From positions 1 through 64,000 of the forward strand of contig DUSI01000032.1 of NCBI GenBank assembly GCA_012842685.1: DNA of 64,000 nucleotides, in the 5' to 3' direction. The notes beneath the pieces are model-generated. The model saw nothing but the letters and a program-made list of their open reading frames with translations, was not told where the DNA came from and ran no database searches. The translations under genes were made by a program, and so were the position numbers. The stretch is from Candidatus Fermentithermobacillaceae bacterium. GTDB taxonomy: Bacteria > Bacillota > Sulfobacillia > Fermentithermobacillales > Fermentithermobacillaceae. Positions 23,864 to 31,986 of the stretch are shown in pieces. The number at the start of each line of letters is the position of its first letter. Position 1 is the first letter of the stretch.

Positions 23864-25123
23864 TCAGAAAGGAAACACCTTGGGTATTAGGAGCGTGAGG
23901 GTGAGCGCCCCCAGGATGAAAAGGGGCACTCCGGTCTTCACGAAGTCAATGAACTTGTAGCCGCCACGCTGGTAGACTATGACGTTCGGCGGGGTGCCGA
24001 TGGGAGTCGCCACCGCTATCGACGTAGCGTGGCAAAGGGCCATGAGGAGCGGAGCGGGATTCACTCCAAGCTCTTGTGCTATCGCCACGCAGACCGGGGC
24101 AAGTACGCTGGTAGCCGCCGTGTGGGACATGAACTGTCCGAGTAGCCCTGCCCCGAGGACTATAAGCCCGGTCACCAGGTAAGGATTAGGCTCGCTTATG
24201 GCCCGAGTGAGGAACCCTGCCAGCAGCTGAGAGGCTCCCGTCCGCTGCATCGCGGCCCCCAGCGGCTGCATGCCGCCCATAAGGAGGACCGAGGACCACT
24301 CAATGCTCGTCGTAAACTCGCTCATGGTGATGCACCCGGTCACTACGGTAAGCACCGCCCCGATCATGGCGACTATGGGGAGGCTCAAGCCGTAGGCAGA
24401 GAGCCTGCTTTCAAAGAACATCCCTACTACTACCAAGACGAGGATCAGCAGCGACATGCCCATCTTGTTCGTTCGGAACTCGTGCTTCTCGGCCGGCGAG
24501 GGCTCTGCCACCGACCTGGTCGCGAGCAGTTTTCTCCCCACGAACATCATGTAGATGACCGATACCGCGACACAAGGCAGAGAGACTTTCCCGAAATCGA
24601 AAAACCCGAAGGACTTGCCGGCGGCTTCCTTGAGGGCCCCCTGTACGATGGCGTTGGGAGGAGTTCCGACCAGGGTAAGCATCCCGCCGAAGGACGCTCC
24701 GAAAGCGAGGGGAAGGAGCAAGGTCCCCGCGCTTACCCCTGCCTCACGGGCTACCGAGACGATCAAGGGCGCCATGACGATGGTTGTGCCCGTGTTGCTG
24801 GTGAAAGCCGAGAGCACCGCGGCGGCCAGCATCACGAGCCCAATGAGCCGTACTTCGTTCCTCCCGGCGATCTTTATGACTTTCTTGCCGATGAATTCAC
24901 ACACGCCCGTCCGAAAAAGCGCTTCGCCCACCGGGAACATGAAAAGCACCATCACCGTTGTATCGTTCGAGAACCCGGTGAGGACATCCTTAACCGGCAG
25001 TACCCCGGTAACGGCCAGGCTTGAGAGGACTATGAGAGGCGTAATCCCCAAGGGGACGAGTTCGGTGACGAACAAGACCAGTGCCCCGGCGAGGATGACG
25101 AGCGTTATGGCAACCTGCGACAT
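23864..25123 (-). CDS. SLC13/DASS-type anion transporter
   Basis: 419 residues and about eleven membrane helices. It shows the two hairpin-loop substrate motifs of the divalent anion/Na+ symporter family: SNTGTTIVMAPL in the first half and SHTAATSVLAPV in the second (SNT changed to SHT), each preceded by a helix. PIGTPPNVIVY and TLVGTPPNAIV are the paired GTPPN loops. Substrates in the family are dicarboxylates, sulfate or phosphate; the substrate here cannot be assigned. The start is ATG 25123 with AGGGGG 6 nt upstream. The longer open frame upstream overlaps the D-aminopeptidase gene and is not credible. It follows that gene by 47 nt and is probably co-transcribed. Confidence 0.85.
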   Translation of the reverse strand: MSQVAITLVILAGALVLFVTELVPLGITPLIVLSSLAVTGVLPVKDVLTGFSNDTTVMVLFMFPVGEALFRTGVCEFIGKKVIKIAGRNEVRLIGLVMLAAAVLSAFTSNTGTTIVMAPLIVSVAREAGVSAGTLLLPLAFGASFGGMLTLVGTPPNAIVQGALKEAAGKSFGFFDFGKVSLPCVAVSVIYMMFVGRKLLATRSVAEPSPAEKHEFRTNKMGMSLLILVLVVVGMFFESRLSAYGLSLPIVAMIGAVLTVVTGCITMSEFTTSIEWSSVLLMGGMQPLGAAMQRTGASQLLAGFLTRAISEPNPYLVTGLIVLGAGLLGQFMSHTAATSVLAPVCVAIAQELGVNPAPLLMALCHATSIAVATPIGTPPNVIVYQRGGYKFIDFVKTGVPLFILGALTLTLLIPKVFPF

Positions 25124-25170
25124 GTGCATCCCCCTGCATCGGACGGGTTTCCCGTTTGTCTTTGCTATGA

Positions 25171-25428
25171 CTATGTTAGGTAGTCCTTCCCTGTAAACTC
25201 GACCGTCACGGGATCTACCCTTACCGCGCCGGGCATGACCGCCGCGCCGTCGGCTTCTCCCGAGGTGTGGAACTGGATCCTCACCGTGGACGGCGCTTCG
25301 GGCACCAGGGGTTTGTAGGAAGCGAGGTTCTCCAGGGCTTTCCGGGCGCCTTCTTTGATGAGCTCCCTGGCCCTCACAGGATGCAGGCACAGCGCCGAGA
25401 ACTGGCTCCTGGGCTCCTTTACAGTCAC
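25171..25428 (-). CDS. C-terminal part of DppA-like D-aminopeptidase, second frame
   Basis: 85 residues corresponding to the C-terminal third of peptidase family M55 (ALCLHPVRARELIKEGARKA, then TVRIQFHTSGEADGAAVMPG). It continues the upstream 171-residue frame after a -1 shift; the two overlap as GTGA. It ends EFTGKDYLT, about 18 residues before the usual end of DppA. Three explanations are possible: a one-base deletion or sequencing error, a decaying gene, or two subunits translationally coupled through GTG 25428. The coding region is otherwise clean, so a recent frameshift or error is most likely. Confidence 0.7.
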   Translation of the reverse strand: MTVKEPRSQFSALCLHPVRARELIKEGARKALENLASYKPLVPEAPSTVRIQFHTSGEADGAAVMPGAVRVDPVTVEFTGKDYLT

Positions 25429-25940
25429 TGTGTGACCACGTCGCCGAGGAGTTCCTGGGCTTCCTTCGTCACCACGCTGTCTCCGGTGACGAGGACCACG
25501 GGCACCCGGTGATAGCCGGCTATTAGGGCGTTCATCCCGGTCTCACCCATCACTTTACCGTTCACCCAGTAATGGGCCACGCGTCCGGTATACGTATGGT
25601 TCAGGACGCCGGTGGACGATGCCCTGGAGTGGTAACCTACGAGGAAGACCGCATCGAAGTCGCCGGTCAGGCCCTCCATCATGGACATGGGCTTTGTGGA
25701 ACCCGTTATGAGCCTCACGTCGGGATGCAGGTCTTCTATGACCACGTTGCGCATGGCGTTGTGGGAATCGTTCACCACTATCTCCTTGGCCCCTGCGGCG
25801 AAAGCGCCTTCTACGGCGGCATTCACTTCTTCGGTCATGAGGCGCCTCATGCGCTCGTAATCCTCTTTGCCGTGCTGGGTCTGATTCCAGTGGACTACCC
25901 CGCAAACGCCTTCCATGTCTACGGATATGAATACCCTCAC
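25425..25940 (-). CDS. dppA: N-terminal part of DppA-like D-aminopeptidase (M55)
   Basis: 171 residues matching the N-terminal two thirds of zinc D-aminopeptidase DppA. The residues known as metal ligands and catalytic residues in Bacillus DppA are all at the same positions: Asp8 and Glu10 (VDMEG), His60 (NDSH), His104 (GYHSR), His115 and Glu133 (MGETG). The enzyme removes N-terminal D-amino acids from wall-derived D-Ala peptides inside the cell. The frame stops at TGA after DVVTQ, and the C-terminal third continues in the -1 frame, so the complete protein would be about 256 residues. It is followed by an SLC13 transporter. GGGAGG precedes ATG 25940. Confidence 0.85.
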   Translation of the reverse strand: MRVFISVDMEGVCGVVHWNQTQHGKEDYERMRRLMTEEVNAAVEGAFAAGAKEIVVNDSHNAMRNVVIEDLHPDVRLITGSTKPMSMMEGLTGDFDAVFLVGYHSRASSTGVLNHTYTGRVAHYWVNGKVMGETGMNALIAGYHRVPVVLVTGDSVVTKEAQELLGDVVTQ

Positions 25941-26012
25941 TGTCGAAACCTCCCGTTCTCACTAGGGATCCTCTACCGAGTTCGCTGTTTCCCGCGTTTA
26001 TCCTGCCGCGCC

Positions 26013-26042
26013 TTGCTAAACAGGCGAGAAACCTGTTATACT
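26013..26042 (+). promoter_or_regulatory. bioY promoter with overlapping palindrome
   Basis: TTGCTA (26013-26018), an 18-bp spacer and TATACT (26037-26042) with TGn extension. AACAGG (26019-26024) and CCTGTT (26032-26037) form a perfect 6-bp inverted repeat inside the spacer, touching the -10. A repressor bound here would block the polymerase. It is not the long GTTAAC-type BirA operator of Bacillus, so if biotin control exists the operator is diverged. Confidence 0.55.
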
Positions 26043-26133
26043 GCTCAAAGCGCACCGGCGCCCGTTCGCGCCGGGAGTTCAGGGACCAGGCCGGAGGTGC
26101 GCCGGGCTTGAGCCGGAGGTTTCCCCTACGAGG

Positions 26134-26712
26134 ATGAACAGCGAAAGCAGGCTTTCCATGATGCTCAAGGCCTCCGTGGCCGCGGCTCTCACCGCGGCCC
26201 TCTCTCTGGTCACCGTGCCTCTGCCGTTGAGCCCTGTCCCGATAACAGGCCAGACCCTCGGAGTATGCCTTTCGGGGCTAATCCTGGGACCGTGGTGGGG
26301 CGCGGCGGCGGTCGCCACTTATCTCCTCTTGAGGGTGGCAGGGCTCCCGGTCTTTTCCGGAGGGAGATCCGGTCTTGGCGTGATACTCGGGCCCACCGGC
26401 GGGTACCTATTGTCTTTCGTCCCCGCAGCCTTCGTATCCGGGCTCATAGCGCTCGGGACACAGAGACGGGGGCCCGCCGGGCAAAGCCATAAGAAGAGAG
26501 GGCCTCACGGATTCGCGCGGTTCTTGGCTGCATCAGTAGTTGGAAGCATCCTGGTGGTCCACGGGATAGGATCTCCCTACCTGGCGTGGCACATGGGGAT
26601 GTCCCTTAGAGAGGCTCTTCTCGCAGGATCCGTGCCATTCTTGCCGGGTGACGCAGCCAAAGCCCTGCTCGCGGCGCTGGTCGCGCTCAGCTACCACAGG
26701 AGGAACCGCTGA
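26134..26712 (+). CDS. bioY: Biotin ECF transporter S component BioY
   Basis: 192 residues, six membrane helices. BioY signatures are present: PLPLSPVPITGQTLGVCLSG after helix 1, then ILGPTGGYLLSF and LPGDAAKALLAA at the end. It captures biotin and works alone or with an EcfAA'T module. The segment 'QRRGPAGQSHKKRGPHGFAR' in the middle is an unusually basic cytosolic loop. A GGAGG lies 14 nt before ATG 26134, longer than usual. The stop codon is part of a palindrome shared with the convergent fapA-like gene. Confidence 0.92.
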   Translation: MNSESRLSMMLKASVAAALTAALSLVTVPLPLSPVPITGQTLGVCLSGLILGPWWGAAAVATYLLLRVAGLPVFSGGRSGLGVILGPTGGYLLSFVPAAFVSGLIALGTQRRGPAGQSHKKRGPHGFARFLAASVVGSILVVHGIGSPYLAWHMGMSLREALLAGSVPFLPGDAAKALLAALVALSYHRRNR

Positions 26713-26727
26713 CGCAGTCTCGCGTCA
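26710..26727. terminator. Palindrome containing both convergent stop codons
   Basis: TGACGC (26710-26715), six nt, GCGTCA (26722-26727). The left TGA is the bioY stop and the right TCA is the reverse complement of the fapA-like gene's TGA stop. The hairpin could act as a bidirectional 3' end, though it has no T tract on either side. Confidence 0.45.
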
Positions 26728-28518
26728 GTCTACCCGCAAAGGCCCAACGGCCGTGTCCACCACCAGGCGGCCATCCACCATGCTCGCTTTGACGTTTCGG
26801 TAGGTATCTTCGGTCCTGTAGCTCTGGGGGCCCACGCTCAGGATCGTGTTGGGATAGACCGTGTTCACGAGGATCTTCCCCTCTAGCCCGACCGCCAGCA
26901 CCGTGGGCGCCACCCCCTGGCCTCCTGCTGCGTTAACCTGGATGAGCTCCCTCGCCCGCGCTTCTCCGCCCCGGATGAGCCCAGGAGAGCCGCTCGTCTT
27001 CACGGCCCTACCGGCGCGCAACACGCAGTAGAACGCTCCCTGACCGGTGATCGTGATATCTCGGGAGGCCTCGATCGTGGAGTTTTGGGCATAGGGGAGG
27101 ATCACGTCGGACTTCCCGCCCATGAGCTCCGAATCCACGTAGAGCCGCGCATCCTGGATGAGTTTCGAGACCCCGTGGGCCCGCTCGAAAACGTCTGCGC
27201 CGGCGCTCATCAGCATCTCTCTTGTGGCCCTCACCTGCGCCGCTATATCTTCGGGGAAGTTTGCCACGTTCTCTTTCAGCAAGTTGGAGAGGGCGACCGC
27301 GAGGTTTCTGAACCTCTCGATCTGGGCCAGCTCGTCCAATATGGTGTCGTCGCCGGGCTCCGGAGACCTGGCCCGCTTCCGCTCAAGGGCCTCCCTGTAG
27401 ATGCCCTCGATGGACAAGATGGCCTCCAGGCGCTCCTCTACCGCCCTCAGGAGTTCGTCCATCTTCGTGACCCAAGTTGTGTCCTTGCCCGCGACCACCG
27501 TGGACTTGAACACGTTGCCGTTTATCCTCACGCTTCCCCCGGCCCTCACCATCGCTTCGGTTACGGCGCCGGAGATCTCCTGGTTACCTTCGGACTCGAC
27601 TTTCATCCCCTCGGTGACTTGCCCGAGGATACACACGCTACCCGAACTCCTTATGTTGCCGGAGGCCATATCGACGTCTCCCCGGTGGGTGTAGACGGGG
27701 TCCACGCTTATGGTCCCCGAGTCCTCGTTGAAGACCGGGCATCCCGAGACGGTCGCGACCGCCACGGTTTTTCCGTCCCGCTCCTGGAATTCCACACCTT
27801 TACCAGCGCGGAATTTGGGGTCTTTCGGGCGCTGCGCCTGGATCACGGCGCCGTTTACCGCTTTACCGGGGCTGCCGGGGACGGGGTGGGTCTTTACGGC
27901 GATCACCTGCCCCTGCTTCACGTCTGGGACCTTGGCGATCTCTCGGAAATCCACCTGGAGGACATCTGCAGGAAGATCGACCACCCTCTCGAGGGGTACC
28001 AAGAAATCTATCTTCCCGTCCTTCCCCGGCTCGGGAGGCTTGCCCCGGGCAACCACGAACACGTGGCGGCCGGGCCTCTCGCGGCATGATTCCACGGCCT
28101 CCATGTCTATGCCGAACTCGACGCCCACCGCTCTTATCGCTTCCAAGAGCTTCTGGGGTTCCGGCACAGCCTTGACCGGTTCTGTCCCAACCTCGAGCTC
28201 AAGCCGTTGGGCAGGCGGCTTGTCTACCAGGTAATATCTAAGGCCGTCCTCCAGCTCGATCCTGGCAACGGCCTCCAGGCCGCCTTTCGCGATCTCGACG
28301 TGATAGTTTACATGGGGTTCCCGGATGGGAAGGCGCACCTCTATCTTGTTCGAAGAAGTAATGGACTCCTCGGACGAAATCCTCTTGCCCGAAACAAAGA
28401 CCTCCACCTCTTTGTGAGGCACGATGGAGGCTGGCTTGCCACCGGGTTTGGGGTCGCTCACAAAGATCTTGCCGTCTTTCACCCATACGGTCCCGTTAAG
28501 CTCGGCTTCTCCTGGCAT
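26725..28518 (-). CDS. FapA-like polymerizing protein (DUF342)
   Basis: About 597 residues. The DUF342/FapA core is recognised by the N-terminal acidic/basic head, the repeated right-handed beta-helix (GDVDMASGNIRSSGSVCILG, AGGSVRINGNVFKSTVVAG), a central coiled coil (about 345-470) and a second beta-helix stretch (STIEASRDITITGQGAFYC). FapA proteins polymerise and anchor or organise flagella, pili or the envelope; the specific role here is unknown. The start is ATG 28518 with GGGGGG upstream; a GTG at 28536 is possible. No motility genes are nearby. Confidence 0.82.
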   Translation of the reverse strand: MPGEAELNGTVWVKDGKIFVSDPKPGGKPASIVPHKEVEVFVSGKRISSEESITSSNKIEVRLPIREPHVNYHVEIAKGGLEAVARIELEDGLRYYLVDKPPAQRLELEVGTEPVKAVPEPQKLLEAIRAVGVEFGIDMEAVESCRERPGRHVFVVARGKPPEPGKDGKIDFLVPLERVVDLPADVLQVDFREIAKVPDVKQGQVIAVKTHPVPGSPGKAVNGAVIQAQRPKDPKFRAGKGVEFQERDGKTVAVATVSGCPVFNEDSGTISVDPVYTHRGDVDMASGNIRSSGSVCILGQVTEGMKVESEGNQEISGAVTEAMVRAGGSVRINGNVFKSTVVAGKDTTWVTKMDELLRAVEERLEAILSIEGIYREALERKRARSPEPGDDTILDELAQIERFRNLAVALSNLLKENVANFPEDIAAQVRATREMLMSAGADVFERAHGVSKLIQDARLYVDSELMGGKSDVILPYAQNSTIEASRDITITGQGAFYCVLRAGRAVKTSGSPGLIRGGEARARELIQVNAAGGQGVAPTVLAVGLEGKILVNTVYPNTILSVGPQSYRTEDTYRNVKASMVDGRLVVDTAVGPLRVD

Positions 28519-28676
28519 GCGCTTCCCCCCTGACACCTAAGAACCTGCGTCCAGGGCCAAGAACACCGTAGGCTCCCCGACCCTCGAACGGCAGGGTATA
28601 CCGGTATCCGACAATCCACCTACTCTATAACATCGAGGATCGGGACGATAGTCGTTAGCGCCCGCGAGAAGAGGTT

Positions 28677-29171
28677 TCACTCTCTCGGCCTAATGCGGCT
28701 CACGATAAGGGGTACAAGGACCACCTGCACCGCCACGCCCGGCAGCGAGCTCACAAGCCCCGCCGTGACGGGGTAGAGAGGCGATACCCTGGGAAGCCCT
28801 ACGAGGGGGAACATGAGATACCCAATCAGCCCGTAGGCGATCCTCCCCACAAGGGCGGAAAGGCCCACCGAAAGCACGGGGTGAAGCCGCAGGCGCCGGT
28901 AGAAAAGGGAAGCCAGGACGGCGTAGATCGGCAGTTCCACCATCATGGTAAACGCCGTAGGAGGCGCGAGGGGCGGCATCCCAGTGAGGACGCCTGACAG
29001 GATTGGGGTAACCGCTCCAACCACCAGGCCGCTTTTCCAGCCTCCGTAGATCCCTGCCAAGAGGACGGGGATGTGCATCGGGAGGAAAGCCCTTCCCAGG
29101 CCCGCAGCGTGAAAAGCCATGGGAAGCACGATCCCCAATGCGATAAACAAGGCTACCTGCGTAAGTCTCAT
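28677..29171 (-). CDS. ECF transporter S component, vitamin substrate unassigned
   Basis: 164 residues with five to six membrane helices. The early motif LPMHIPVLLAGIYGGW and the following 'SGVLTGMPPLAPPTAFTMMV' are those of the PanT/HmpT-like ECF S components. Pantothenate or a pyrimidine precursor is possible, but this cannot be decided. ATG 29171 lacks a Shine-Dalgarno. A palindrome GTGTA-A-TACAC lies 8 nt upstream and overlaps a TATTAC -10-like box, so translation may be from a leaderless or near-leaderless mRNA. It is divergent from a PLP-fold enzyme. Confidence 0.75.
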   Translation of the reverse strand: MRLTQVALFIALGIVLPMAFHAAGLGRAFLPMHIPVLLAGIYGGWKSGLVVGAVTPILSGVLTGMPPLAPPTAFTMMVELPIYAVLASLFYRRLRLHPVLSVGLSALVGRIAYGLIGYLMFPLVGLPRVSPLYPVTAGLVSSLPGVAVQVVLVPLIVSRIRPRE

Positions 29172-29178
29172 GGCGCTA

Positions 29179-29189
29179 GTGTAATACAC
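29179..29189. promoter_or_regulatory. GTGTAATACAC palindrome, candidate operator
   Basis: A perfect 5-1-5 palindrome between the divergent ECF S-component and PLP-fold enzyme genes. On the minus strand it overlaps the -10-like TATTAC of the transporter, as expected of a repressor site. The regulator is not known. Confidence 0.4.
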
Positions 29190-29273
29190 ACGGCTCCCCG
29201 AGCACAAGACGGTATCCTCGAGCCGGAGGGCGGGAAGGATCGCCAGTAGAGAATTCCCCAGGAGATGACCCGG

Positions 29274-30677
29274 ATGGCGCGAGAGAAATACAAGTTCCGG
29301 ATGTACCAGGAGCTCGCCAGATCTGCCCGGACGATCCTTGAAAAAGCCAGTGCTTTGGCGGAGAAGTCGCCCGAGGATGCCGCGCGGCCTTCCCACGCGC
29401 CAGAGTCGCCGCCTAGGCGGATGCCTCCTGAAGGGGAAGCGGGAGATGTCCTGGAACTCGTGGAGAAAATCCGCGGGATCGTGAAAGACGCTTACGGAGA
29501 AGCTTACGACGCGTGCCCGGTAAGCTCGACCGGTTCAGGACTTGCGCTCCTCAGGGCCGCGGCGATACCTTGCTTCGGAGCGGCAGAATCCGAGGGCCTT
29601 CCCGGAGAAGACCGCTGGGCGGTGGTCCTGCGCCAGAAGCCTTCAGAGATGGTCGCGGGTCTCAGGCCGCTCCCACCCAAGTATGCCCTGCTCCCCGAGT
29701 TCACCGCGGCCATAAACCAGAACGCCAAGACACATCCCAGGGCGTTTGTCGTCCCCCTCGCGGGCGCCACCTATTCGTACCACGGTATAATCCCCGCGCC
29801 GGTCGCGATGCTGGCCGGCGCCCATACCGAACCCACCCTCGACGCGGTAGCCGCGGCCGCAGAAGCATGCCTCCCTCACCTCTCGGCTATAATCGCCATG
29901 GGCACGGGTATACCCGGCTGCGGTTTTTCGCCGGTCGACGAAAACGGGCTCCCGGAGCTCCACGCGGGACTCGGGGAGATAGCATCAGAGTATGACGTGC
30001 CCCTTCTCTTGGATAGCAGCACGGCTATCCCGTTTCTGGGGCCCGACCTTTCAAAGCTGAAGGTTGCCGGAGCGGTCTTCGGACCCTTCGGGAAAGGAGG
30101 ACCCGGCATAATCATCGGGACAGAAGAACTGGTTGTCCCACTCCTCGAGATGTCGCCAGGCTCGGGCAGCCACGGGCGCGGCCACTCTGTGCCGGGATAC
30201 GGGCTGGAGCCCCACTTGCCGGGGCCCCACTTCCTAGTTGAAACGCTGGAGCTCGTGAGGTCAGCGCTGGAAGACCCCGAGCTCTTCAAGAAAGCCGTCG
30301 ACAAGCTCTACGACATCGCCGTCGAGGAACTCTCCCCGCTCAAGGATGAGTTCAAGCAGCCTCTTCTCTTCAGGAAAAGCTACGAAACCCTCTCGATTGA
30401 GGTAAACTACGAAGACACCTGGGACGACGGGATTGGCTTCCCCGTGTTTTCTTTCCGGGATATTCGCCACGGGACCCACCTCATCCGCGAAGGCCTGAAG
30501 AGCATGGGGGCTATGAACATCTCGGTCCTGGACGCAAGCATAGTGCTCCAGATACCGAGGAAAACCCTGGCCCAAGCACAAAACCCCCAGGCGGATCTCG
30601 AGACCCTCAGGCAAGACCTCCGCAGCCTAGTCGCCCTGCTCAAGATAATCGGGGAAGAGATAGGCTATCCCGTCTAG
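29274..30677 (+). CDS. Putative PLP fold-type I enzyme (aminotransferase-like)
   Basis: 467 residues. The N-terminal 60 residues are charged and probably extend a helical arm. The main domain carries a fold-type I pattern: STGSGLALLRAAAI, HTEPTLDAVAAAAEACLPHL, VPLLLDSSTAIPFLG (the Asp could hold the PLP ring nitrogen) and VFGPFGKGGPGIIIG (the Lys is a candidate PLP lysine). The C-terminal small domain shows MNISVLDASIVLQIPR. It is distantly like SelA, SepCysS and class V aminotransferase proteins, but I cannot name the reaction. ATG 29274 has AGGAG about 10 nt upstream; ATG 29265 is too close to it. Its 3' end overlaps the convergent M20 gene by 38 bp. Confidence 0.5.
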   Translation: MAREKYKFRMYQELARSARTILEKASALAEKSPEDAARPSHAPESPPRRMPPEGEAGDVLELVEKIRGIVKDAYGEAYDACPVSSTGSGLALLRAAAIPCFGAAESEGLPGEDRWAVVLRQKPSEMVAGLRPLPPKYALLPEFTAAINQNAKTHPRAFVVPLAGATYSYHGIIPAPVAMLAGAHTEPTLDAVAAAAEACLPHLSAIIAMGTGIPGCGFSPVDENGLPELHAGLGEIASEYDVPLLLDSSTAIPFLGPDLSKLKVAGAVFGPFGKGGPGIIIGTEELVVPLLEMSPGSGSHGRGHSVPGYGLEPHLPGPHFLVETLELVRSALEDPELFKKAVDKLYDIAVEELSPLKDEFKQPLLFRKSYETLSIEVNYEDTWDDGIGFPVFSFRDIRHGTHLIREGLKSMGAMNISVLDASIVLQIPRKTLAQAQNPQADLETLRQDLRSLVALLKIIGEEIGYPV

Positions 30678-31974
30678 AAGCGAGGGCAACCAGGGTCCTG
30701 AGTAGGACTTGCGCCCCGGCGGCGCATTGTTCCTTGGACGTCCACTCAAGGGGACTGTGGCTTATCCCACCCCGGCTCGGAACGAAGATCATCCCCGACG
30801 GGACCTTCCTGCCGAAGGTCATGGCATCGTGGCCGGCGCCCGAAGGCATCCTGCGGACAGAAAGACCCAAGGCCCGGGCCTCCGCCTCGATGATATCCTG
30901 TATCTCCGGACACATGGCTGCTCCGGGTGTCACCGACACGGGCGTGAGCTCCACTTTGAGCCCGCGGGCAGAAGCTATGGCCAGCGCCTTTTTTCGCAAG
31001 GATTCCACCACCTTGCCGGCAACCTCTTCGCTCAGGTCCCTGACTTCGACGCTCACTTCCACCCTGCCGGGTATGATGTTCCTGCCGCCGGGCGAGACCT
31101 CAACCCTGCCGCATGTACCTACGGTCCTCCCGGACCCGAGCTCACGGACCGTGGAAGGCACGGAGAGGACCAGCTCCGCCGCTCCCTGGAGAGCATCCTT
31201 CCGGATGTCCATGGGCGTCGTGCCTGCGTGGTTGGCTTCACCTTCGAAGATGGCGTGAAACAGCTGTATGCAGACGATACCTTCTACAACGCCTATGTCC
31301 TCACCGGATCTGTCCAGGATCCCTCCCTGCTCTATGTGGAGCTCGAGGTAGGCTCGAATGGTTTCCGGGTTCAAGGTAGGACCGGGTCCCCCACCTCCGT
31401 CCAATCCGGCTTCTTCAAGGACCGGGTACACCTTGGACCACTCGGACTGGGACACCCCTTCAAGCAGAACCCTCGAACCGAAGGTGCCGGGAGATAGCCT
31501 GGCTCCTTCCTCATTGGCGAAAGCGGCCACTTCCACCGCGCAGGGGAGATCCATCCCGCTCTCTCTCAGGGTCCTCAGGCACTCGAGACCGGCCAGGACA
31601 CCAAGGGCCCCGTCGAACATGCCGCCTTCGGGGACGGTGTCGATGTGGGAACCTACGAGGATCAGCCCGCCTTGATGGCGAGGATCTTCCTTCGGTCTCT
31701 TACCCTCTAGCCTCCCGAAGACATTGCCGTAGCCGTCAATCCTGGCCGGGATCCCCGCCTCCTCAAACTTCCCCATGAGCCACCTCCGGCCTTCCATGTC
31801 GGCCGGGCTGAAGGCCAGCCGCGAAATCCCTTTTTCGCCCCGGCCTATGTGGGAAAGCTCCGTGAGATCCCGCCACAGACGGTCTGCGTTTATCCGCATT
31901 CCGTCACTGCCGGCCTGAGGGTTGGGGCATGGAGGAGTATCCCGGCCCTGGCGCCTACCGGTCTCGCGCGCCAT
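30640..31974 (-). CDS. M20 metallo-amidohydrolase (allantoate/N-carbamoyl amino acid type)
   Basis: 444 residues with the AllC/HyuC metal motifs: VGSHIDTVPEGG and MFDGALG (His, Asp), FANEEGARL (Glu), LHIEQGGIL (His) and GGISHSPLEWT (His). These enzymes hydrolyse ureido or carbamoyl amides: N-carbamoyl-L-amino acids, allantoate or ureidoglycine. The central lid GIVCIQLFHAIFEGEANHAGTTP is normal. The start is ATG 31974 with AAGGTG 6 nt upstream, adding about 25 non-conserved residues before the conserved part; ATG 31899 is an alternative. It begins 12 nt after the second M20 gene and is co-transcribed with it. Confidence 0.87.
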   Translation of the reverse strand: MARETGRRQGRDTPPCPNPQAGSDGMRINADRLWRDLTELSHIGRGEKGISRLAFSPADMEGRRWLMGKFEEAGIPARIDGYGNVFGRLEGKRPKEDPRHQGGLILVGSHIDTVPEGGMFDGALGVLAGLECLRTLRESGMDLPCAVEVAAFANEEGARLSPGTFGSRVLLEGVSQSEWSKVYPVLEEAGLDGGGGPGPTLNPETIRAYLELHIEQGGILDRSGEDIGVVEGIVCIQLFHAIFEGEANHAGTTPMDIRKDALQGAAELVLSVPSTVRELGSGRTVGTCGRVEVSPGGRNIIPGRVEVSVEVRDLSEEVAGKVVESLRKKALAIASARGLKVELTPVSVTPGAAMCPEIQDIIEAEARALGLSVRRMPSGAGHDAMTFGRKVPSGMIFVPSRGGISHSPLEWTSKEQCAAGAQVLLRTLVALASRRDSLSLPRLS

Positions 31975-31986
31975 GTCAGATCACCT

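Noticed and set aside
25415-25440. Programmed -1 frameshift in the dppA-like gene
   Set aside because: No X XXY YYZ slippery sequence or downstream pseudoknot was recognised at the overlap.
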